From: Sinorhizobium terangae
Lineage (GTDB): Bacteria > Pseudomonadota > Alphaproteobacteria > Rhizobiales > Rhizobiaceae
Reading direction: 5' to 3'
Length of the DNA: 64,000 nucleotides
Assembly (NCBI RefSeq): GCF_009601505.1
Contig: NZ_WITC01000036.1
Location: 280,127-344,126 of the forward strand
Shown: piece after piece, positions 35,224 to 44,613 of the stretch
Numbering within the stretch: the stretch's first letter is position 1
Layout of the letters: each line of letters begins with the position of its first letter
Program-made: the position numbers and the translations under genes
The notes under the pieces: generated by a model
The model's database searches: none
The model's input: only the letters and a program-made list of their open reading frames with translations
Told to the model about the DNA's origin: nothing

Positions 35224-36846
35224 TCACCCGCGCAGGCCCGGCGCTTCCTGTCCGGTGCGCTCCACGTATTCGATGTAACCACCGCCATATTGATGGATCC
35301 CGTCCGGCGTCAGCTCCAGCACCCGGTTGGAGAGTGCCGACAGGAAGCGGCGGTCGTGCGAGACGAACAGCATGGTGCCCTCATAAGCCGAGAGTGCCTT
35401 GATCAGCATCTCCTTCGTATCGAGATCGAGGTGGTTGGTCGGCTCGTCGAGGACGAGGAAGTTCGGCGGGTCGAACAGCATTGCGGCCATCACCAGCCGC
35501 GCCTTCTCGCCGCCGGAGAGCACCCGGCACCGCTTCTCGACGTCATCGCCGGAAAAGCCGAAACAGCCGGCCAGCGCCCGGAGCGGCGCCTGTCCGGCCT
35601 TGGGAAAGCGTTCCTCCAGCCATTGCAGAATGGTGCTGTCGCCGTCGAGCAGGTCCATGGAGTGCTGGGCGAAATAGCCGAGCTTGACGCTGGCGCCGAG
35701 CAACACGCTGCCCTTGTCCGGCGCGGTCGTGCCGGTGACGAGCTTCAGCAGCGTCGATTTTCCGGCGCCGTTGACACCCATGATGCACCAGCGTTCGCGC
35801 CGGCGCACCATGAAGTCGAGGCCGTCATAAATCGTCCGGCTGCCATAGGCCTTGTGGACATTCTTGAGGTTGACGACGTCTTCGCCGGAGCGCGGAGCTG
35901 GCAGGAATTCGAACGCGACCGTCTGGCGCCGGCGCGGAGGCTCGACGCGGTCGATTTTTTCAAGCTTCTTCACCCGGCTCTGAACCTGCGAAGCATGCGA
36001 GGCGCGGGCCTTGAAGCGTTCGATGAACTTGATTTCCTTGGCGAGCATGGCCTGCTGGCGTTCGAACTGGGCCTGCTGTTGCCGCTCGTTCAGCGCCCGC
36101 TGCTCCTCGTAGAAGCCATAATCGCCAGAATAGGTCGTCAGCGCACCCGCATCGATCTCGATGATCTTGGTGACGATCCGGTTCATGAACTCGCGATCGT
36201 GCGACGTCATCAGCAGGGCGCCGTCATAGCCTTTCAGGAAATCTTCCAGCCAGATCAGGCTTTCGAGATCGAGGTGGTTGCTCGGTTCGTCGAGCAACAT
36301 GATGTCCGGACGCATCAGCAGGATGCGGGCGAGCGCCACGCGCATCTTCCAGCCGCCCGAAAGCTTCGCGACATCGCCGTCCATCATCTCCTGGCTGAAG
36401 TTCAGTCCCGCCAGAACCTCGCGGGCACGCCCTTCCAGGGCGTAGCCATCGAGTTCCTCGTAGCGCGCCTGCACCTCGCCATAGCGTTCGATGATCGCAT
36501 CCATTTCATCCAGGCGGTCCGGATCCGACATCGCCGCCTCGAGCTCGCGCAGTTCCGCCGCCACGGCGCTGACCGGTCCTGCCCCTTCCATCACCTCGGC
36601 GACGGCCGACCGTCCGCCCATCTCGCCGACGTCCTGATCGAAATAGCCGATCGTCATGCCCTTCTCGACCGAGACCTGTCCCTCGTCGGGCAGTTCCTCG
36701 CCGGTGATCATCCGAAAGAGCGTCGTCTTTCCCGCCCCGTTCGGGCCGACGAGACCAATCTTCTCGCCACGGTTCAACGCCGCCGAGGCTTCGATATAGA
36801 GGATGCGGTGACTGTTGGACTTGCTGATATTATCGATACGGATCAT
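35224..36846 (-). CDS. ABC-F family ATPase (translation factor-like)
   Basis: 540 aa from the ATG at 36846 (MIRIDNISKSNSHRILYIEA). It has two ABC ATPase domains and no transmembrane segments: Walker A GPNGAGKTT and signature LSGGWKMR in the first, and GVNGAGKSTL and LSGGEKARL in the second, with DEPSNHLD and DEPTNHLD Walker B loops, plus the intervening charged linker that enters the ribosome in ABC-F proteins. These act in translation quality control or antibiotic resistance; the Uup/YheS-like group is the best guess. It is the first core gene past attR. Confidence 0.9.
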   Translation of the reverse strand: MIRIDNISKSNSHRILYIEASAALNRGEKIGLVGPNGAGKTTLFRMITGEELPDEGQVSVEKGMTIGYFDQDVGEMGGRSAVAEVMEGAGPVSAVAAELRELEAAMSDPDRLDEMDAIIERYGEVQARYEELDGYALEGRAREVLAGLNFSQEMMDGDVAKLSGGWKMRVALARILLMRPDIMLLDEPSNHLDLESLIWLEDFLKGYDGALLMTSHDREFMNRIVTKIIEIDAGALTTYSGDYGFYEEQRALNERQQQAQFERQQAMLAKEIKFIERFKARASHASQVQSRVKKLEKIDRVEPPRRRQTVAFEFLPAPRSGEDVVNLKNVHKAYGSRTIYDGLDFMVRRRERWCIMGVNGAGKSTLLKLVTGTTAPDKGSVLLGASVKLGYFAQHSMDLLDGDSTILQWLEERFPKAGQAPLRALAGCFGFSGDDVEKRCRVLSGGEKARLVMAAMLFDPPNFLVLDEPTNHLDLDTKEMLIKALSAYEGTMLFVSHDRRFLSALSNRVLELTPDGIHQYGGGYIEYVERTGQEAPGLRG

Positions 36847-37092
36847 GGGGAAAACGACCTGGGTGGGGTTGTGCGCCCCCCTATGCCACGGCGTGGTGCC
36901 GCTGTCACGCGAACCCGCATCCTTTGCCATCGACGCTGGCCGCCTCGGTCGAAGAGGCTGCCATCGTTCAGATGCGCATAGCGCTGTAAGTCTCGACCCG
37001 GTGGCCAAAGCGTCGAAGCTCTTCTGCGGCAATCGTGATTTGCGTGGTCGGGCCGTGTACAATGGCGGCCCCTTTCACGGGAGGGCTTCCCC

Positions 37093-37575
37093 ATGCGCAT
37101 TCGCACCTTGACTGTCCTCGCAGCGCTGCTTGCCGGCACCTGCCCATTTGCGCAGGCTCAGCAGACAAAGCCGGTGTCAATCGAGGTCTTTCCTTTCGAA
37201 TTGGAGGACAAGAGTGCTGGGGCAGGAATAATCTCGGCCGATGACTACGACAGGCGGTATCTGTCCGAGTCGGCGCAGGTCGCGAGGGATATGCTCTCAA
37301 AGTCCGGGCGTTTTTCGGTAATCGATGTGCCGGCGGGGGATGAACAGGCGGCTGCACCGCACGGACTGCGAAACTGTGGGGGCTGTGAGGCTTCTATTGC
37401 CAAAGCGCACGGGGCGTCCCTTGCCTTGCTGGGAGTCGTAACGCGCGTGAACCGAACAGAGCACACGATGTTCATTCGCATCCTTGACGCTGAAACCGGA
37501 AAGCCGGTTTCGACGGGGTGTACCAATCTTCGCATGGGCGCGAACCACGCTTGGCCCGCTCGGCGAAATGGCTGA
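37093..37575 (+). CDS. DUF2380-like exported protein, 3' end apparently frameshifted
   Basis: A 160-aa frame with a signal peptide (MRIRTLTVLAALLAGTCPFA-QA) and a domain with VARDMLSKSGRFSVID, NCGGCEASIAKAHGASLALLGVV and FIRILDAETGKPVSTG, which I associate with DUF2380-like periplasmic proteins. It ends abruptly in PARRNG. A one-base shift near 37553 gives the expected end ARSAKWLMTNRILQ with a stop at 37596-37598. A single lost base (TGGGCCC to TGGCCC) would explain this. Confidence 0.65.
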   Translation: MRIRTLTVLAALLAGTCPFAQAQQTKPVSIEVFPFELEDKSAGAGIISADDYDRRYLSESAQVARDMLSKSGRFSVIDVPAGDEQAAAPHGLRNCGGCEASIAKAHGASLALLGVVTRVNRTEHTMFIRILDAETGKPVSTGCTNLRMGANHAWPARRNG

Positions 37576-37770
37576 TGACAAACAGGATTTTGCAGTAGGC
37601 AACACAGTCCTGCCGAAGATGTCAGGCGGACTGCTTCTCCAGACGAGTAACAGGCAGCGGGCTCGGCAGCCGACCACATGGTCCAACCAGCCACGTCCTA
37701 CCCAGGCATGTGATCGTCCAACAGCAGAAATCGCTACCAAACGCTCCGCGCGTCGCTTAAGCTTCTGCTT

Positions 37771-37977
37771 ATGGAAGCGCAGAGATACGACCTGAAAGAG
37801 GAATCGGACGGCTCCTGGACGGTGATCGACAAGGAAACCGGGCAGGCCGCGGAGCTGAACGGCGAACCGCTGGCGCACCTCGATATTCATCTGGCGAACG
37901 AATATTTGCCACTGTTGAAACTGAGGGACACCGTTTCCGGCCTGATCAGGAAACCCGATGACGAGGGGCCGGCCTGA
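37771..37977 (+). CDS. Small hypothetical protein
   Basis: A 68-aa frame, MEAQRYDLKEESDGSWTVID..., with KETGQAAELNGEPLAHLDIHLANEYL, a well-formed soluble small protein. The ribosome binding site is weak. It converges with the next minus-strand gene and overlaps its 3' end by 32 bp. Confidence 0.6.
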   Translation: MEAQRYDLKEESDGSWTVIDKETGQAAELNGEPLAHLDIHLANEYLPLLKLRDTVSGLIRKPDDEGPA

Positions 37978-38194
37978 AATCGGCGAGCTGTGCCAGAAGC
38001 TGGTCGCAGGTGAATTTCTTCCTGCCCATCAGATCCAGGATGCGGCGGGCGGCCTCATTGGCTTCCACACCATCCCTTCCGACGTTGTGCAGAGCGCACC
38101 AGACATCCAGTGCGCCGCGCATGATATCGACATCATCCGGCGAATAGGCTTGACGCACGAACCCCTCCCAAGGTGTGTACCTCAATGCATTCAT
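37946..38194 (-). CDS. Small hypothetical protein
   Basis: About 82 aa from the ATG at 38194 (a second ATG is at 38206). The product MNALRYTPWEGFVRQAYSPD... continues GALDVWCALHNVGRDGVEANEAARRILDLM, a compact helical protein typical of conserved rhizobial small genes. No named family recognised. Confidence 0.6.
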   Translation of the reverse strand: MNALRYTPWEGFVRQAYSPDDVDIMRGALDVWCALHNVGRDGVEANEAARRILDLMGRKKFTCDQLLAQLADFRPAPRHRVS

Positions 38195-38305
38195 CAATGG
38201 CATCATGGGGCATTCTGGGGCAAATTCAAGAAAATATTGAGGTACCCCAATAAGTCATACCATTGGCATCCCTTTCAGCGCCGTTTCGTCCTTCGCACGT
38301 GCCGC

Positions 38306-38342
38306 GCGGCGCACCTTTGAAGATGTGAAAAGGGTGCGCCGC
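38306..38342. terminator. Stable hairpin between the small gene and mcp
   Basis: GCGGCGCACC (38306-38315) and GGTGCGCCGC (38333-38342) form a perfect 10-bp stem. No T-run on either side, so a terminator role is uncertain. Confidence 0.4.
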
Positions 38343-38488
38343 TATTGCTATTTGCGTCATGAACGACGCCCGTCATCAAACCTTAAAACAAATCCGTATA
38401 ACTCCGCGGGCGGAAACCCCGCCAGGCGCATGATGCGCCATGACCTGCCTCTCGGCATTTGATTTTTTTCCAAAATTTCGGTGTTGTC

Positions 38489-40780
38489 ATGCGTTTATCC
38501 GTGAAGCTCCCGCTCGCAGCGGCGGGTCTGGCCGTTCTTTCCATCGCCGCTACCAGCCTTGCCAGCCTCACCGTCAGCGGCAGAATGTCCTCTCAAGCGG
38601 TGGTCGAGAAACTCGAAGCCCTGGCGGATGCCCGACGCAACGAATTGCGCCATTACCTGACGACGATCGAAAATGACCTGCGCAATCTGCAGGAGCAAAA
38701 AACGGTCGCGAAGGCATTGAGCGACCTCAGCAGTGCGATGGCCGGGATCGGCAGCGATGCCGCAGGCGAACTTGCGCGGCGCTACGCGACGGAGAACCCC
38801 AATGCCGAGGACAAGCGGGCACTGCTCAGCTCTGCCGGAAAGGACAAGTATGACGACCTGCACGGCCGCTACCATCCGTTCTTCCGGCGGTTTGCCGAGG
38901 CGCACGGTTACAAGGATGTTCTGCTCGTCAATCTCAATGGCGACGTCGTCTACACGTTGAACAAGAAAGGCGATTTCGCCGTCAATCTGTTGCGGGCACC
39001 GTGGAAGGGCACTGGCCTTGGCCGCATCTTTGAGGCGACCGCCGAAGGTACCGACAAGAACAGCCTTGCCTTCGCCTCCTACGAGAGCTACGGCCCGCTT
39101 GGCGAAAGACCGTCGGCCTTCATTGCCATTCCGATCGCGTCGCTCGACGGCAAGATCGGTACGCTCGTGCTCGAAATGCCCGACGCAATGATCGGCCAAA
39201 TCGTCGGCAACACGACCGGACTCGGCGAAACGGGTGAGACGATCCTCATCGACCAGAACGGCTTCTTCCTGACGGACAGTGCCAGGACGAGCGAAAACGA
39301 CATGCTGCGTACGCGGGTGGACCGACCGGCAGCGGTCACCCAAAGCGAGGCGATCGCCAGCAGCGCGCTTCCGGATTTCCGCGGTGAAGAAGCGCAGATG
39401 GCGGCGACCACCCTCGATGCCTTCGGCACCCGCTGGACTGTCGCCGCCGTCATGACTTCGCGCGAGGCCTTCGCGGCTGTGACGGCGCTGCGCAACTGGA
39501 CATTGCTGTCGGCACTCATGGTCCTGATTGCCGCGATCGTCACTGCAATCTGGTACTCACGCCGCCTGACGGATCCGATATCGGCTCTGGTGAAGGATAT
39601 GGATCGGCTCGCCGGCGGCGATACGGCGATCGCCTGCGCGGGCCAGACGCGCAAGGACGAAATCGGCGACATGGCCCGCTCCGTCGTCGTCTTCCGCGAT
39701 GCGGCGATCGACCGGGTTCGCCTCGAGAAGGAGGCGGAAGACACGCGGGCATCGATCGAGGACGAGCGACGGGCACGCGACGTCGCGCGGATAGAGGAGG
39801 CCCGTCACATCGGCGAAGCGGTCGATGAACTGGCGACAGGGCTCGAACGACTTTCGCACGGCGACCTGACCACATGCATCGACCAACCGTTCGTCGAAGG
39901 ACTCGATCGCCTGCGCCTGGACTACAACATGTCTCTCGACCGGCTCGCGCTCACACTCCGCGATGTGAAGACGAGAATCGCCCACATTCACGGCGACGCC
40001 GGTGAAATGCGAGATGCAGTAGACCAGCTTGCAAAGCGCACGGAGCATCAGGCGCTGTCGCTGGAGCAAGCGGCGGCGGCGCTGGGCACCATCACGCTTA
40101 CCGTACGGCGCACCGCCGAACATGCCACCTCCGCCACTGAGATTGCAGCCGCTGCGAAAGAGAGTTCCGACAAGTCAAGCGATGTCGTCAGCGATGCGGT
40201 TGATGCCATGGGCAGGATCGAATCCGCCTCGCATTCGATTTCGCAGATCATCGGCACGATCAACGACATAGCCTTCCAGACCAATCTTTTGGCGCTGAAT
40301 GCCGGGGTCGAAGCCGCACGCGCCGGCGAGGCGGGCAAGGGGTTCGCGGTTGTCGCACACGAAGTGCGGGAGCTTGCCCAGAAATCCGCCGTCGCGGCGC
40401 GTGAAATCAAGACCATCATCACCGCGTCTGCAGACGAGGTGGCGAATGGCGTATCGCTCGTGAGGGCGGCAGGCGACGCACTCAGCCGGATCTCCGGACA
40501 AATCCACGCTATCAACGACCAGATCTCGGAGATCGCCGCCGATGCGCGCGCCCAGGTGAGCGGCCTCCAGCACGTCAACGAAACCGTGCGCGCGCTCGAC
40601 CGGATGACGCAGCAAAACAACGCGATGGTCGAAGAAAGCACGGCGATGACGCATCGTCTTTCGAACGAGGCGTCCGGCCTCTCGGAGCTCGTCTCGCAGT
40701 TCCGCATAGCCCTCGACCAGCCCGCCGAGATTGGCTACGTGACCGACACCGATGCCGAATTTGTGCGCCGGCGCGCGTGA
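38489..40780 (+). CDS. Methyl-accepting chemotaxis protein
   Basis: About 763 aa from the ATG at 38489. TM1 (about residues 5-28), a long periplasmic ligand domain of Cache type (to about 330), TM2 (about 335-353), HAMP, and the signalling domain. The conserved hairpin tip is [40 protein letters not shown], as in all MCPs. The ending [11 protein letters not shown] shows no clear CheR-tethering pentapeptide. Ligand unknown. A strong terminator follows at 40867. Confidence 0.93.
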   Translation: MRLSVKLPLAAAGLAVLSIAATSLASLTVSGRMSSQAVVEKLEALADARRNELRHYLTTIENDLRNLQEQKTVAKALSDLSSAMAGIGSDAAGELARRYATENPNAEDKRALLSSAGKDKYDDLHGRYHPFFRRFAEAHGYKDVLLVNLNGDVVYTLNKKGDFAVNLLRAPWKGTGLGRIFEATAEGTDKNSLAFASYESYGPLGERPSAFIAIPIASLDGKIGTLVLEMPDAMIGQIVGNTTGLGETGETILIDQNGFFLTDSARTSENDMLRTRVDRPAAVTQSEAIASSALPDFRGEEAQMAATTLDAFGTRWTVAAVMTSREAFAAVTALRNWTLLSALMVLIAAIVTAIWYSRRLTDPISALVKDMDRLAGGDTAIACAGQTRKDEIGDMARSVVVFRDAAIDRVRLEKEAEDTRASIEDERRARDVARIEEARHIGEAVDELATGLERLSHGDLTTCIDQPFVEGLDRLRLDYNMSLDRLALTLRDVKTRIAHIHGDAGEMRDAVDQLAKRTEHQALSLEQAAAALGTITLTVRRTAEHATSATEIAAAAKESSDKSSDVVSDAVDAMGRIESASHSISQIIGTINDIAFQTNLLALNAGVEAARAGEAGKGFAVVAHEVRELAQKSAVAAREIKTIITASADEVANGVSLVRAAGDALSRISGQIHAINDQISEIAADARAQVSGLQHVNETVRALDRMTQQNNAMVEESTAMTHRLSNEASGLSELVSQFRIALDQPAEIGYVTDTDAEFVRRRA

Positions 40781-40866
40781 TCGCCGGCCACGGCGACCTT
40801 AACGCAAGCTTAAGATTCTATTGCTAAATCTGATAATGCGATGATGGACAATCGCAATCCCTTCTT

Positions 40867-40894
40867 GAAACCGGCGCTTGCCGGTTTCTTTTTT
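40867..40894 (+). terminator. Rho-independent terminator
   Basis: GAAACCGGC-GCTT-GCCGGTTTC followed by TTTTTT: a 9-bp perfect stem, 4-nt loop and T-run. It ends plus-strand transcription coming from mcp, 87 bp past its stop. Confidence 0.9.
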
Positions 40895-40903
40895 GGGGAC
40901 CAA

Positions 40904-42208
40904 TTAGACCCTGACAGTCTGCTCGACGAAATCCTCGGTTCCGAAGAACTTCAGATAGCGCTGCACTTCCTTGGGGTCTCCTGTCGCCTTGCGCGGGTTG
41001 TCCGAAAGCTTGACCGCGGGCCGACCATTGGCTTCGCTCACCTTGCAGACGATCGATATCGGGTTGAGGCCGCTGATTTCGGTCGGCGCGCAGCCGGCGA
41101 AATCGTTGGTAAGGTTGGTTCCCCAGCCGAAACTCATGCGCACGCGGCCCTCGAAATGGCGATAGGTCTTGATGATCGTGTCGACGTCGAGCCCGTCGGA
41201 AAAGATCAGCAGCTTTTCTCGCGGGTCGCGACCCATCTTCTTCCACCAGGCGATGATCTTCTCGCCGCCTTCGATCGGCGGGGCGCTGTCCGGTCGAAAG
41301 CCGGTCCAGTCCGCCACCCAATCCGGTGCGTCGCGCAGGAAGGCTGCAGTCCCGAAGGAGTCGGGCAGGACGATCAGCAAATTGCCGCCATAGAGCTGGT
41401 TCCAGTCCTGCAGAACCTTGTAGGGCGCCGCGGCAAGCTCCTTGTCGTTGCGTGCGAGCGCCGCCGCCACCATCGGCAGTTCGTGCGCATTGGTGCCGAG
41501 CGCCTCGAGATCGGTGTCCATGGCAAGCAGCACGTTGCTGGAGCCGGAAAACGAGCCGCCGATCCCTTCCTTCAATGCCTCGACGCACCACCGCTGCCAA
41601 AGAAAGCTGTGCCGGCGGCGCGTGCCGAAATCGGAAATCCGCAGGTCGGGATATTGTCGCAGCTGCTCGACCTTCGACCACATCTTGGCCTTGGCGCGCG
41701 CATAGAGCACGTCAAGCGTGAAGGGCCCCAGGCCTTTCATCGCGGCGCGCGAGCGCAGCTCGTTGATGATCGCCAGCGCCGGGATCTCCCACATCGTCGT
41801 TTCGACCCAGCGGCCGCGAAAGATCAGTTCGAACTGGCCGTCGCGGCGCGACAACTCGTATTCGGGTAGCTGGAACTTGGCGAGCCAGGCGAGGAATTCC
41901 GGCGAGAAGATCTGCTTGCGGCCGTAAAACGTGTTACCGGCGAGCCAGATCATCTCCTTCTTGCTGAAACGCAGTGTCCGCGCGTGGTCGAGCTGGTCGC
42001 GCAGTTCCTGTTCGTCGATTTCCTCGGCGAGGCGCACGGTCTTGGTGCGGTTGATCAGTGAAAAGGTTGCTTCGACATCCGGATGGAGCTTCCAGATCAT
42101 CTGCAGCATCAGGAGCTTGTAGAAATCCGTATCCAAAAGACTGCGAATGATCGGATCGAGCTTCCAGGTATGGTTATAGACCCGCCGTGCGATATCGGTC
42201 TTTGGCAT
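40904..42208 (-). CDS. pncB: Nicotinate phosphoribosyltransferase
   Basis: A 434-aa protein that makes nicotinate mononucleotide from nicotinic acid and PRPP in the NAD salvage (Preiss-Handler) pathway. Landmarks are [18 protein letters not shown] near the N-terminus, [44 protein letters not shown]-like [13 protein letters not shown], and [12 protein letters not shown]. Full length. Nicotinamidase lies just downstream on the same strand (88 bp gap), so the pair probably forms a salvage operon. Confidence 0.95.
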   Translation of the reverse strand: MPKTDIARRVYNHTWKLDPIIRSLLDTDFYKLLMLQMIWKLHPDVEATFSLINRTKTVRLAEEIDEQELRDQLDHARTLRFSKKEMIWLAGNTFYGRKQIFSPEFLAWLAKFQLPEYELSRRDGQFELIFRGRWVETTMWEIPALAIINELRSRAAMKGLGPFTLDVLYARAKAKMWSKVEQLRQYPDLRISDFGTRRRHSFLWQRWCVEALKEGIGGSFSGSSNVLLAMDTDLEALGTNAHELPMVAAALARNDKELAAAPYKVLQDWNQLYGGNLLIVLPDSFGTAAFLRDAPDWVADWTGFRPDSAPPIEGGEKIIAWWKKMGRDPREKLLIFSDGLDVDTIIKTYRHFEGRVRMSFGWGTNLTNDFAGCAPTEISGLNPISIVCKVSEANGRPAVKLSDNPRKATGDPKEVQRYLKFFGTEDFVEQTVRV

Positions 42209-42296
42209 CTGCGACTACGCTCCTTCTGGATCATCCTGGCACTCGGCCGAGCCTGATCGATTTCGTTCTTTCGAGCGGTCCCGCTCCAGTGTGCGG

Positions 42297-42896
42297 CTAG
42301 ACCAGCGTAACGCCCGCATCGCGCATGCGCTGCGTCATCGCCGCGAGAGATCCGTTCAGATCGATGCCACGGCAGGCGCCGAGCACAACGGAGGTGGAAA
42401 AGCCCTGGGCGACCGCATCGAGCGCCGAGAAGGCGACGCAGAAATCGGTCGCAAGACCGCAGAGCTTGACCTTGGAGATGCCACGCTCACGCAGGTAGCC
42501 GGCCAGGCCGGTGGGGGTCCGGTGGTCGTTCTCGAAAAAGGCGGAATAGCTGTCAATCTCAGTACGGAAGCCCTTGCGCACCACCAGTTCCGCCGTCGTC
42601 CATTCAAGACCGGGATGAAAATCGGCGCCCGGGCTGCCCTGAACACAGTGATCGGGCCAGAGCGTCTGCTCGCCATAAGGCATGGTGATCGTGGCAAAGG
42701 GCACCTCGCCGGGATGGGTCGATGCGAAGCTGGAATGGCCGGCCGGGTGCCAGTCCTGCGTGAGGATGACATGGGGCGACAGCTGGATGAGGCGATTGAC
42801 GACGGGCACGACTTCATCGCCGCCGGCAACGGCAAGGGCGCCGCCGGGGCAGAAATCGTTCTGTACATCGATGACGATCAAGGCTTCCTCAGCCAT
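42297..42896 (-). CDS. pncA: Nicotinamidase
   Basis: A 199-aa isochorismatase-fold amidohydrolase that converts nicotinamide to nicotinate. Key residues are visible: Asp in VIDVQNDFCPGGALAV, a metal-site DWHP in ILTQDWHPAGHSSFAS, and the catalytic Cys in GLATDFCVAFSALDAV. It feeds PncB, the upstream gene. Confidence 0.94.
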   Translation of the reverse strand: MAEEALIVIDVQNDFCPGGALAVAGGDEVVPVVNRLIQLSPHVILTQDWHPAGHSSFASTHPGEVPFATITMPYGEQTLWPDHCVQGSPGADFHPGLEWTTAELVVRKGFRTEIDSYSAFFENDHRTPTGLAGYLRERGISKVKLCGLATDFCVAFSALDAVAQGFSTSVVLGACRGIDLNGSLAAMTQRMRDAGVTLV

Positions 42897-43012
42897 GGGC
42901 CCACCTCGCGATCCGGCCGGACCGTGCCGGCCATCAACAAAATCGATTTAGCCCGAAGATCAATCACAGAATTTGCTTGGCAGCAAGCAGGTTCGCTGGC
43001 CGCCGAGCTCCA

Positions 43013-44200
43013 TTAGTTCTGCAGATTGTCCAGGTTGTCCGCGATGTTGACGCCCGTATTCGCAATACCGATCGGCCGCGCCACGAAGTCGAGGAATTTC
43101 GAAATGTCGACGGAAGGATGACGCGATGCATAGATCACGTCGCGATTCTTGATCGGGAAGGTCTGGCCGACGATCAGGCTATCCGGATTGGTCATGTTGA
43201 AGCGATAGACGATCGGATAGCGCCCGACGCTGTCGGGCTTCATGCCCTTGCTCAGCATCGTGTTGAACCGCTCCCGCCCGAGCAGGCTCATGACGATATC
43301 CGGCTCTTCGTAACGGAAGACGAAATAGCCCTTGGCATCGACCGTCCGGTCCGAGCCGCCGCCCGCGAGCGCCACGGCTTCGAGCAGGTTCAGGTCATTG
43401 GCGCCGAACTCGACGCGCTGGTTCGCCCTGACCTGGCCAAGAATCGTGAACGTGCGCGGATCGCGGGTCACGAAGACCTGGTCGCCCGGCTTGACGTGAA
43501 TATTTTCCGACGGGTTTTCGATGATCGATTTCAGCAGGACCGTGCCGGTCTTCTTGCCGCGCACGAGCGTGACGTAGGTCTCGTAAGGCTGCGCCGACGG
43601 ACCGCCGGCCTTGGCGATGACTTCGTTGATCGACTCGCTGACGAGGTTCAACGGCACGACCGACGGACGGCCGACGGCACCGGAGACCGTGACGATGCGC
43701 GATGCCGTGGACGTGCTCGTCACGATGACATCGGGCTCCACGGCCTTCTGCTTCAGCGCTTCGAGAATTGCCTGGCGCGCCTGTTCCAGCGTCAGGCCGG
43801 CAAAGCGGACCGAACCGACGTAGGGAATGGCCGCCTTACCATCGGGCTGGACGACCAGATCGATGTTGGTCTGTTTTGATTCCGTTGTGGAAAACAGACC
43901 GTCGCTGCCGGCCTCGAAGATCGAAATTTTCAGCTGGTCGCCAACGCCGATGACGACCTGACCGACGCCGCCGCCAATGCCGAAGCGCCGGCTGAGCGTC
44001 GTTGAAACATAGTCCGAAACCAACCGTGCCGATTGGCCATCGACGTCGACGATATCAAAGACGGTCGCATTCTTTCTGCCGATCTGCGCACCGGACTGGC
44101 CAGCGTCCGCGACGATATCGGTTGTGAGAGGGCCTTCTCCCGGCACGGCCTGACATCCCGCAAGCGCGGTGCAAAGCAGAAGGGCAGTCACTCTTTTCAC
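43013..44200 (-). CDS. rkpU: Capsular polysaccharide export lipoprotein
   Basis: A 395-aa lipoprotein with lipobox LAGC (Cys16) after a short hydrophobic signal. A polysaccharide export domain (VVIGVGDQLKISIFEAGSDG...DLVVQPDGKAAIPYVG) is followed by SLBB-like repeats (VTVSGAVGRPSVVPL, FTILGQVRANQRVEFG). These outer-membrane Wza/KpsD-type proteins export capsule. RkpU is known from the S. meliloti rkp-1 region; name by synteny and domain. It is divergent from rkpA across a 413-bp gap. Confidence 0.88.
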   Translation of the reverse strand: MKRVTALLLCTALAGCQAVPGEGPLTTDIVADAGQSGAQIGRKNATVFDIVDVDGQSARLVSDYVSTTLSRRFGIGGGVGQVVIGVGDQLKISIFEAGSDGLFSTTESKQTNIDLVVQPDGKAAIPYVGSVRFAGLTLEQARQAILEALKQKAVEPDVIVTSTSTASRIVTVSGAVGRPSVVPLNLVSESINEVIAKAGGPSAQPYETYVTLVRGKKTGTVLLKSIIENPSENIHVKPGDQVFVTRDPRTFTILGQVRANQRVEFGANDLNLLEAVALAGGGSDRTVDAKGYFVFRYEEPDIVMSLLGRERFNTMLSKGMKPDSVGRYPIVYRFNMTNPDSLIVGQTFPIKNRDVIYASRHPSVDISKFLDFVARPIGIANTGVNIADNLDNLQN

Positions 44201-44613
44201 TACGATACTCCGTCTTCGGCACAGCGATGACTCTGCTTACAGATCTGCGCCGTATGTTTCCCCGGCAGGGAATCCGCCGGTCACTGCAAAGCACAATCGC
44301 CGTTCCACAACAAGCCACCTCACCGCCGGGCAACCAAAATATTCGGAACTGCGCCTTTCCGGTCATACCTCCTCGACATTGTTTACGATCCGTCGCCGTA
44401 ATTGTCTGGATGGGGTCTTGCGACCTGTGTATCTAAGCCTTTGGGGTTGAAAGCTAGGTACTTTGAGTTAAAAGCTCACTAATACAGCGGGGACGGCTGG
44501 ACGAATAAAATCGGGGAAAATAACAAATCGGTAATCTCACCAATTGCAATTTACGTTTGGCACGGCGATTGGCTAGGACAATTTTAACGGCAGTTTAGAG
44601 CGTTCGATCATAC
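44201..44613. promoter_or_regulatory. Divergent rkpU/rkpA promoter region
   Basis: About 413 bp, AT-richer than the flanks, with no supported gene. It must hold the promoters for both rkpU and the rkpAGHIJ operon; I cannot fix specific boxes. Confidence 0.5.

Noticed and set aside
35224-36846. ABC transporter ATPase
   Set aside because: Two ATPase domains in one chain with the ABC-F linker and no membrane partner gene point to a soluble ABC-F protein instead.
38306-38342. Rho-independent terminator claim for the 10-bp hairpin
   Set aside because: No T-run follows on either strand, so I list it only as a hairpin of low confidence.
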